Assembly: GCA_009921765.1 (NCBI GenBank)
Contig: RFXC01000039.1
Span: 1-23,967 of the forward strand
Direction: 5' to 3'
Origin: Betaproteobacteria bacterium
GTDB lineage: Bacteria; Pseudomonadota; Gammaproteobacteria; Burkholderiales; Burkholderiaceae
DNA: 23,967 nucleotides
Shown here: positions 18,060-23,967 of the stretch, piece by piece
How the letters are laid out: every line of letters begins with the position of its first letter
Position numbering within the stretch: the stretch's first letter is position 1
Program-made: the position numbers and the translations under genes
The notes under the pieces: model-generated
What the model saw: the letters and a program-made list of their open reading frames with translations, nothing else
The model's database searches: none
What the model was told of the DNA's origin: nothing

Positions 18060-19322
18060 ATGGCCCTGATTGAAGTCAAGGTTCCTCAACTATCCGAATC
18101 CGTCGCCGAAGCGACGCTTCTGCAGTGGCACAAAAAGCCGGGCGAGGCGGTGGCGCGCGATGAAAACCTGATTGATGTCGAGACCGACAAGGTGGTGCTC
18201 GAATTGCCCGCACCATCCGCAGGTGTGCTGGTTTCGGTGGTGAAAGGCGACGGGTCTACCGTGGTCTCGGGTGAAGTGATCGCCACGATCGATACCGAGG
18301 CGGCGGCCGGCGCCGCGGCGACGGCTGCGCCTGCGCCGGTGGCTGCTGCGGCGGCTCTGCCGGCTGCCGCGACAGCACCAGCCTCGCAGGTGAAGGCTGG
18401 AATCGCAATGCCCGCCGCAGCGAAAATGATGGCCGAGTCCGGGCTTGCGGCATCGCAGGTCGCGGGAACCGGCCGCGATGGGCGCATCACCAAGGGGGAT
18501 GTCATCGGCGCCGTGGCGGCGCAGAGCCAGGCACCCGCTCCGGTGGCAATTCCCACTGGCGCACCCGCTGGCGCGCTCCCGGTGGTGAAGGCGCCGGTCG
18601 ACATTGAGCGCCTCACCGAGGGGCGGCCCGAGCAGCGTGTTCCGATGTCGCGACTTCGGCAGCGGGTCGCCGAGCGGTTGCTGCAGTCGCAGGCGACCAA
18701 TGCCATTCTCACTACGTTCAATGAAGTGAACATGCAGCCGGTCATGGACCTGCGCAAGAAGTACCAGGACCGCTTCGAGAAAGATCATGGCGTGCGGCTG
18801 GGATTCATGTCTTTCTTCGTGAAAGCAGCGGTTCACGCGCTCAAGAAATATCCCCTGGTCAATGCATCGATCGACGGCTCCGACATCGTCTATCACGGGT
18901 TCTTTGATGTGGGCGTGGCCGTTGGCTCGCCGCGCGGGCTGGTGGTGCCGGTGCTGCGTGATGCCGATCAGCTGAGCTTCGGCCAGACCGAAAAGGCGAT
19001 TTCAGATTTTGGCAAGCGTGCGCAGGACGGCAAGCTCGGGATCGAGGAACTGTCTGGTGGCACGTTCTCGATCAGTAACGGTGGTGTGTTTGGATCCATG
19101 CTGTCAACACCCATCATCAATCCGCCGCAGTCCGCCATTCTGGGTGTTCATGCGACCAAGGATCGTGCGGTAGTCGAGAATGGCCAGATCGTCGTGCGGC
19201 CCATGAACTACCTCGCGCTGTCGTACGACCATCGGATCATCGATGGGCGCGAGGCTGTGCTGTTCCTGGTGGCCATCAAGGATGCGCTGGAAGATCCTGC
19301 CCGCCTGTTGCTTGATATCTGA
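18060..19322 (+). CDS. sucB: 2-oxoglutarate dehydrogenase E2 component (dihydrolipoamide succinyltransferase)
   Basis: 420 residues, also called odhB. The lipoyl domain is at 1-80, with the lipoylated Lys44 in [11 protein letters not shown]. An Ala/Pro-rich flexible linker follows (about 80-115). The peripheral subunit-binding domain is at about 120-160 ([26 protein letters not shown]), then a second short linker. The catalytic acyltransferase domain runs to the end with His391 and Asp395 in [12 protein letters not shown]. The single lipoyl domain and the [15 protein letters not shown] entry fit SucB, not the pyruvate dehydrogenase E2. GGAGA lies 7 nt before ATG 18060. The frame is open back to 17376 inside sucA, but that part is an out-of-frame shadow. 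Confidence 0.97.
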   Translation: MALIEVKVPQLSESVAEATLLQWHKKPGEAVARDENLIDVETDKVVLELPAPSAGVLVSVVKGDGSTVVSGEVIATIDTEAAAGAAATAAPAPVAAAAALPAAATAPASQVKAGIAMPAAAKMMAESGLAASQVAGTGRDGRITKGDVIGAVAAQSQAPAPVAIPTGAPAGALPVVKAPVDIERLTEGRPEQRVPMSRLRQRVAERLLQSQATNAILTTFNEVNMQPVMDLRKKYQDRFEKDHGVRLGFMSFFVKAAVHALKKYPLVNASIDGSDIVYHGFFDVGVAVGSPRGLVVPVLRDADQLSFGQTEKAISDFGKRAQDGKLGIEELSGGTFSISNGGVFGSMLSTPIINPPQSAILGVHATKDRAVVENGQIVVRPMNYLALSYDHRIIDGREAVLFLVAIKDALEDPARLLLDI

Positions 19323-19339
19323 CCGGCGGAGAACCAGCC

Positions 19340-20756
19340 ATGTCACAGACCTTTGATCTGATTGTGATCGGTGCCGGGCCCGGTGGCTATATCGCTGCGA
19401 TTCGCGCGGCGCAACTGGGCATGAAAGTGGGCTGCGTGGAACAGTGGCGCAACCCGCGCGGGGAGGCGGCGCTGGGCGGCACTTGCCTCAATGTGGGCTG
19501 CATTCCATCCAAGGCGCTGCTCGCCTCGTCGGAAATGTTCGAATCGATGCAGCACGACGCAGCTGATCACGGCATTGCGGTCAAAGGTGCGAGCGTCGAT
19601 GTCGCCAAGATGATGGCGCGCAAGGACGGCATCGTTGGCAAGATGACCAAAGGCATCGAATTTCTGTTCCGAAAGAACAAGATTACGTGGCTCAAGGGAC
19701 ATGGCCGGCTGACGGGTACGCGCGAGGGCCGCTTTCTGGTCGAGGTGAGCGGCGAGGGCGACCCGGTTAGTTGCGACGCGGCACAGGTCATCCTGGCCAC
19801 TGGCTCCAAAGCGCGTCATCTGCCATCGATCCCGGTGGACAATCAACTGATCTGCGATAACGAGGGTGCGCTTGCCCTGGGCGAGGTTCCGAAGCGGCTG
19901 GGCGTGATCGGGGCTGGTGTCATCGGGCTTGAGCTCGGTTCGGTCTGGCGCCGCCTTGGCAGTCAGGTCACGATCCTCGAGGCCATGCCCGAGTTTCTGG
20001 CGGCCGCTGACGAAGCGGTTCGAAAGGAAGCATGGAAGCAGTTCACCAAGCAGGGACTCGCCATTCATCTCGGTGCCCGCATTGGTGAGGTCACGCGAAG
20101 CGCCAAGGGCTTGAGCATCGCCTGGACGGATTCGGCTGGTGCCGCGCAGACCCTGGAGTGCGACCGTCTGATTGTGTCGGTGGGCCGGGTGCCCAATACC
20201 GATGGTCTGGGGCTCGATTCGGTCGGCCTGTCAGCTGATGCCCGTGGGTTCATTCCGGTGGACGAGGGCTGCCGCACCGCGGTGCCGTGATGTGGTGCGC
20301 GGCCCCATGCTTGCGCACAAGGCCGAAGACGAAGGCGTGATGGTCGCCGAACTGATCGCGGGTCAGAAACCGCACATCGACTACAACTGCATTCCCTGGG
20401 TGATTTACACCTCGCCGGAGATCGCATGGGTCGGCCAGACCGAGCAGCAGCTGAAGGCGGCGGGCCGTTCGTTCAAGAGTGGCCAGTTTCCGTTTGCGGC
20501 CAACGGTCGGGCTTTGGGCACCGGCGCGTCGGCCGGGTTCGTGCGCGTGCTTGCATGCGACACCACCGATGAGGTGCTGGGCGTTCATATCGTTGCCTCC
20601 AACGCCTCCGACCTGATTGCGGAGGCGGTTCTCGCCATGGAGTTCAAGGCCTCGGCCGAGGACATCGGGCGGATTTGTCATCCTCATCCCTCATTGTCGG
20701 AAGTCATGCGTGAGGCAGCGCTCGCAGCCACCGACAATCGGGCGCTGAACGGTTGA
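19340..20756 (+). pseudogene. lpdA: Dihydrolipoamide dehydrogenase (E3), frame-disrupted
   Basis: E3 reoxidises dihydrolipoamide on E2 using FAD and NAD. Residues 1-316 are normal: VIGAGPGGYIAA, the redox pair Cys49/Cys54 in GGTCLNVGCIPSK, the second Rossmann motif GVIGAGVIGLELGSVW and VGRVPNTDG. After CRTAVP the frame stops at 20288-20290. The rest of the protein resumes immediately in another frame at 20289 ([16 protein letters not shown]) and runs to 20756, with [10 protein letters not shown] and the catalytic HPHPSLSE. Relatives have six residues, about GVYAIG, between VP and DVVRGP. Only one base remains of the expected 18, so 17 nt are missing. The lost piece is the conserved FAD-contact motif, so a functional product is not expected from this sequence. 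GGAG precedes the ATG. Real mutation and assembly error are both possible. Confidence 0.93.
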
Positions 20757-21886
20757 CAGCAGCCGCTGGGGTGACGGTGGCGGGAACCTCCATCGTCGAG
20801 GCCTACGAGCGCTCGCTTGCAGCGCGCGGTTACCGCGACGATCCGGCGCAGCGCGGGGCGGTGCTGCGACTGCAGCAACTGGCCGATGAACTCGAGCAGG
20901 CGGGCGATCGCATGCCCGGGCTGCTGGGTCGGGTGTTCGGGCGGGCACCCCGCGCGGTACGTGGGGTGTGGCTGTGGGGCGGGGTCGGCCGCGGCAAGAG
21001 CTTCGTGATGGACTGCTTCTATGGCGCGGTCGGGCCGCTTAGAAAGACGCGGCTCCATTTTCATGAGTTCATGCGCGCGGTGCATCGCGAGTTGGAGTCG
21101 TTGAAGGGGCGGGCCGACCCCCTGGATGAACTCGCACGGCGCGTGGCGCAGCGCCATCGGTTGATCTGCTTCGACGAGTTTCATGTGTCGGACATTGCCG
21201 ATGCCATGATTCTCGAGCGGCTCTTGCGAGGCCTCTTCAGCCATGGGGTCTGCTTCGTGATGACCTCGAACTATCGTCCGGACGATCTGTATCCCGATGG
21301 ACTGCATCGCGACCGGATCCTGCCTGCCATTGCGCTGATTCATGAGCACACCGACTGCCTGCAGCTCGATTCGGGTCAGGACTACCGGCGGATGTCGCTG
21401 GCCCAAATTCAGGCCTACCTCACCCCGCTCGATGAATCGGCCGCGCGCGCGCTGACCTCGGCATTCGAGGCGCTTGCCGAAGCCGCCGATGAACCTGCGG
21501 CGCTGCTGATCGAAAACCGCGAGGTTCGGGCACTCCGACGTGCCGGGGGCGTGGTGTGGTTCGACTTCGCAACGCTTTGCGGTGGACCGCGCTCGCAGAA
21601 CGACTATCTTGAACTGGCCACACGCTTTCATACGGTGATCCTGTCCAATGTGCCAAGAATGACGGCGGCGATGGCGTCCGAGGCCAGGCGCTTTGTCTGG
21701 CTGGTTGACGTCCTCTACGATCAGAAAGTCAAGCTCATCGTATCGGCACAATGCCCGCCGGAATCGCTATACACCCAGGGCGTGATGGCTGGCGAGTTTC
21801 ACCGAACGGTGAGCCGGATTGCCGAGATGCAAAGTCGCGAATATCTCGAGGCGCCGCGCCGCGGGGTGACTACAAGTTTGGCCTGA
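20753..21886 (+). CDS. zapE: Cell division protein ZapE (AFG1-like ATPase)
   Basis: 377 residues in the AFG1/ZapE P-loop ATPase family, reported in E. coli to bind FtsZ and modulate the Z-ring. Walker A is GGVGRGKS at 76-83 and Walker B is LICFDEF at 137-143. The family-specific segments [35 protein letters not shown] and the late [16 protein letters not shown] are all present. A TTG start at 20753 overlaps the lpdA stop (TTGA); an in-frame GTG at 20771 is an alternative, and no ATG fits the N-terminus. The location directly after lpdA is, to my knowledge, common in Burkholderiales and suggests shared transcription, not a shared pathway. Confidence 0.92.
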   Translation: MTAAAGVTVAGTSIVEAYERSLAARGYRDDPAQRGAVLRLQQLADELEQAGDRMPGLLGRVFGRAPRAVRGVWLWGGVGRGKSFVMDCFYGAVGPLRKTRLHFHEFMRAVHRELESLKGRADPLDELARRVAQRHRLICFDEFHVSDIADAMILERLLRGLFSHGVCFVMTSNYRPDDLYPDGLHRDRILPAIALIHEHTDCLQLDSGQDYRRMSLAQIQAYLTPLDESAARALTSAFEALAEAADEPAALLIENREVRALRRAGGVVWFDFATLCGGPRSQNDYLELATRFHTVILSNVPRMTAAMASEARRFVWLVDVLYDQKVKLIVSAQCPPESLYTQGVMAGEFHRTVSRIAEMQSREYLEAPRRGVTTSLA

Positions 21887-21897
21887 TCGGAGCTCCC

Positions 21898-23358
21898 ATG
21901 AACCGAAGCGCTCCGGTCCGCCATCTGCCGCCTGCAGATGAAACACCCGGTCACGGATCAACGGCCGAAGGTTTGCCCACCGCACAGACGCTTCGCGAGG
22001 TCATCGATTGGCTGGCGGGGCCCCTCCTCGAGCGCGACGATCATGCCCGCGTGCTGCTGCTCGCGCTTCTGTCTGGCGAGCATGTGCTCCTCATCGGTCC
22101 GCCGGGCACGGCCAAGAGCGCACTCGCGCGCAGGGTGCATGAGCTGGTGGGCGGGCGCTGGTTCGAGCGGCTGGTCACGCGTTTTACGGTGCCGGAGGAG
22201 CTGTTTGGGCCGCTCTCGCTTTCGGCGCTCGACGAAGGGCGGTATGAGCGGCAGACGGATGCCTATTTGCCGACGGCAGATGTGGCGTTTCTGGACGAGG
22301 TGTTCAAGGCCAATTCGGCCATCCTCAATGCGCTGCTCGGGATACTGAACGAACGGGTGTTTGATCAGGGGGCACAGCGGGTGGCGGTTCCGCTTGCGTG
22401 TCTGGTGGCGGCGGCCAACGAGTTGCCCGACGACGACGGCATGCGGGCGTTTCAGGATAGGTTCCTGTTCCGCTGCGATGTTTCACCCGTTGCCGATGCG
22501 TCGTTCCGTACGCTGCTCACCTTGCCTCATGTGCAGGACGAGCCGCCAGCCTGGCGGTTCGGTCGAGCGGTCACGGCATCGATCGATCAGTTGAGCGAGC
22601 GCGTTTCGCTGAGCGATTCGCTGATCGATGGCCTGGTCGCCTTGCGCGCGAACCTGAAGGAGGCCTCGGTCGCGGTCAGCGACCGACGCTGGGTGCGGGC
22701 GGTGAGGGTATTGCGCGTTGCGGCGCTTCTGGACGGTCGATCGCAGGCGGGTGTCGAGCATCTGCCCATTCTTCGATGGATGCTGCCTGCCACGCCCGCG
22801 CAGGTGGCTGCGTTCGACACTTGGGTGCTCCATTGGCTGGGGGTGGATCGCACACTGGACCCGGTCTGGCTGGACCGCGCAGCGCAGGCGTTCGCGCAGC
22901 AGCTCGAGCTCGAGCAGTCGGCCGGCGAACTTGCCTTCGACGACTCCGGCAAGCTTGCCCTGGCGCGACAGCTCGCGGGGGCCGACTCGTCCGCGATGGG
23001 CGACGGCGCGCCCCGGCTGTCTGCCTTCAGCAGGGCGCGCCGGTACAGCGCTGCGCACATCGCTGCGCGGGTGGCGCAGATTGGCGCGGTCATCGATCAG
23101 GTCGATCACTGGCTGCAGGGTGCCGATCGACACGCCCGCGACCTTGCCGGCGCTCTGAGCGCGGTGGTCTGGCTCTCGCCGAGCTTTGGCGACCGAGCGG
23201 TGGAAACCTTCCAGGGGTCGGTGGAGCGGGTTCGTGCCGCCCGCGAACGGTTGATTGCGGTGCGCGAGGCGTTTTGCGCCCTGCCTGTCAGCGAAGAGGC
23301 TGCCGGGACGGGGCGCGACCGGGTTCCCGACCCGGTGGACATCGGGTCCTCGGCCTGA
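21898..23358 (+). CDS. MoxR-type AAA+ ATPase, RavA-like
   Basis: 486 residues, close to E. coli RavA (498). Residues about 25-310 hold the MoxR AAA+ module: Walker A GPPGTAKS at 67-74, the VPEELFGPLS segment, Walker B FLDEVF with Asp133/Glu134, KANSAILNALLGILNER, sensor 1 AAANELP and a DRFLFRCDV stretch. The C-terminal part is helical and charged, as in RavA. MoxR ATPases act as chaperone-like partners of VWA-domain proteins; RavA works with ViaA. The start ATG 21898 has GGAG 7 nt upstream and lies 11 bp after zapE; the frame runs open further upstream to 21751 within zapE, which is not credible. The next gene looks like the partner. The exact client is unknown. Confidence 0.88.
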   Translation: MNRSAPVRHLPPADETPGHGSTAEGLPTAQTLREVIDWLAGPLLERDDHARVLLLALLSGEHVLLIGPPGTAKSALARRVHELVGGRWFERLVTRFTVPEELFGPLSLSALDEGRYERQTDAYLPTADVAFLDEVFKANSAILNALLGILNERVFDQGAQRVAVPLACLVAAANELPDDDGMRAFQDRFLFRCDVSPVADASFRTLLTLPHVQDEPPAWRFGRAVTASIDQLSERVSLSDSLIDGLVALRANLKEASVAVSDRRWVRAVRVLRVAALLDGRSQAGVEHLPILRWMLPATPAQVAAFDTWVLHWLGVDRTLDPVWLDRAAQAFAQQLELEQSAGELAFDDSGKLALARQLAGADSSAMGDGAPRLSAFSRARRYSAAHIAARVAQIGAVIDQVDHWLQGADRHARDLAGALSAVVWLSPSFGDRAVETFQGSVERVRAARERLIAVREAFCALPVSEEAAGTGRDRVPDPVDIGSSA

Positions 23359-23376
23359 AACGCTCCCATGACCCTG

Positions 23377-23438
23377 GGACGGTTCGAGACTCGTGCACTC
23401 GAGCAACAGTTCGAGTCGCTCGAGCGCTCGAGCGGCTC
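23377..23438 (+). repeat. Direct repeat, copy 1, containing a doubled octamer
   Basis: Pairs with 23914-23967. Bases 23383-23415 match 23920-23952 exactly over 33 nt. The octamer CTCGAGCG occurs twice here (23419-23426 and 23427-23434) but once in copy 2. Ignoring that octamer, 52 of 54 positions agree. Confidence 0.9.
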
Positions 23439-23913
23439 GATCGGGCGCTGTGGCTGCCGGCGCTCATCAATTCACATGGACCATTGTTTGAGCGCCTGCG
23501 CTGGCTCGATCATGCGCTGCCCAGGCTCGCGACTGGTGTCAACCCGCTGGCTGATGAGCCGGTCACGCGATCCTGGCCGGGGCCCGCCGCGGCGCAGGCC
23601 TTCGGGCTGGCGATCGACCGATTGGGCTTGCCAGCGTTGGTGGCAGGTCAGGATGAATGGCGCGTGCAGCTCGTTCGGAGCCTGCTCTGGCATCTGGATT
23701 CGCTCGCGAGGCTCGGTGCGCAGCACGGTGAGGCTGCGGCACTGGCGGCGCTTGCTCAGGCCTTTGCCGACCAATGGGAAACCGAACGTGCCGACCTCGA
23801 GCAGATCGTGGCGGTGTTTCAGTCGCTCGAGGGTTTCAGCAGCCTCGCGCGCTGGAGCGAGGTTCGCGGGGTTCTGAGGGGCGAGGGCTGGGACTCGGTG
23901 CTGGCGGCGCACC

Positions 23914-23967
23914 GGACGATTCGAGACTCGTGCACTCGAGCAACAGTTCGAGCCGCTCGAGCGGCTC
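23914..23967 (+). repeat. Direct repeat, copy 2, at the window end
   Basis: A second version of the start of the ViaA-like gene, 537 bp downstream, with a single octamer. In the frame used by the gene start it would read FETRALEQQFEPLERL, but the ViaA-like frame entering this region reads it as an Arg-rich string. It is cut by the window edge, so its full length is unknown. Confidence 0.9.

Larger units (their letters stand above)
23368..23967 (+). pseudogene. Probable ViaA-like partner protein, N-terminal part with apparent frameshift
   Basis: An ATG lies 9 bp after the ATPase gene and encodes MTLGRFETRALEQQFESLER. An 8-bp tandem duplication (23419-23434) then shifts the frame. Continuing in the frame of 23436 gives LDRALWLPALINSHGPLFERL and an open, Leu/Ala-rich helical sequence to about 23913. 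The original frame instead becomes Arg/Ser/Cys-rich and stops at 23877. Removing 8 bp joins the two frames exactly. The helical N-terminus and the position beside a RavA-like ATPase fit ViaA, whose VWA domain would be C-terminal and outside the window. No catalytic motif is visible, so the identification rests on context. The last 54 nt repeat the gene's own start. Confidence 0.55.

Noticed and set aside
20270..20300. Programmed frameshifting as an explanation for lpdA
   Set aside because: A ribosomal shift would join the frames but could not restore the six missing FAD-motif residues, and no slippery heptamer is seen.
1..23967. CRISPR arrays, tRNA or rRNA genes, transposases, phage or plasmid genes
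   Set aside because: No regularly spaced repeats, cloverleaf-like sequences or mobile-element proteins were recognised on either strand.

Overview
The window is GC-rich, gene-dense DNA that looks like a betaproteobacterial chromosome, most likely order Burkholderiales. The support is the gene order mdh / gntR regulator / sdhC-sdhD-sdhA-sdhB-sdhE-gltA-sucA-sucB-lpdA-zapE, the form of the proteins, and a leader before sucA that resembles the sucA RNA motif described in Burkholderiales. Family and genus cannot be fixed by eye. The sequence starts and ends inside genes, and no RNA genes, insertion sequences, phage genes or CRISPR arrays were seen. No stretch longer than 300 bases lacks a gene.

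Layout. (1) 1-2789, plus strand: the tail of a mercuric-reductase-like FAD oxidoreductase, a two-domain fused glycosyltransferase of the arsenosugar-associated TIGR04283/TIGR04282 types, and a secreted DUF3047 protein, joined by stop/start overlaps. (2) 2890-8767, minus strand: an apparent operon transcribed mdh-prpB-prpC-acnA. It ends tail-to-tail against the first group at a strong hairpin. (3) 8768-8954: a divergent control region with a consensus-like promoter for mdh and an 18-bp perfect palindrome, which is the best operator candidate for the adjacent GntR/HutC-type regulator. (4) 8955-15099, plus strand: the regulator, then sdhCDAB, sdhE and gltA. (5) 14915-20756: 2-oxoglutarate dehydrogenase genes sucA (E1), sucB (E2) and lpdA (E3), with large RNA hairpins before sucA and before sucB. 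(6) 20753-23967: zapE, then a MoxR/RavA-type AAA+ ATPase and the beginning of a probable ViaA-like partner.

Together the central genes encode citrate synthase, aconitase, 2-oxoglutarate dehydrogenase, succinate dehydrogenase and malate dehydrogenase. They also encode the two signature enzymes of the 2-methylcitrate (propionate) cycle, with AcnA plausibly serving both cycles. Isocitrate dehydrogenase, succinyl-CoA synthetase, fumarase and prpD/prpF/acnD are not in the window.

The main anomalies are at the sequence level. lpdA lacks about 17 nt in a conserved FAD-binding motif, so its reading frame is broken. The ViaA-like gene carries an 8-bp tandem duplication that shifts its frame. The window end repeats about 54 nt of that gene's beginning. 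A 16-bp tandem duplication spans the acnA stop codon. These may be real mutations or assembly errors. I found no convincing wholly new biological system; the most interesting biology is the compact TCA/methylcitrate locus and its regulatory elements.
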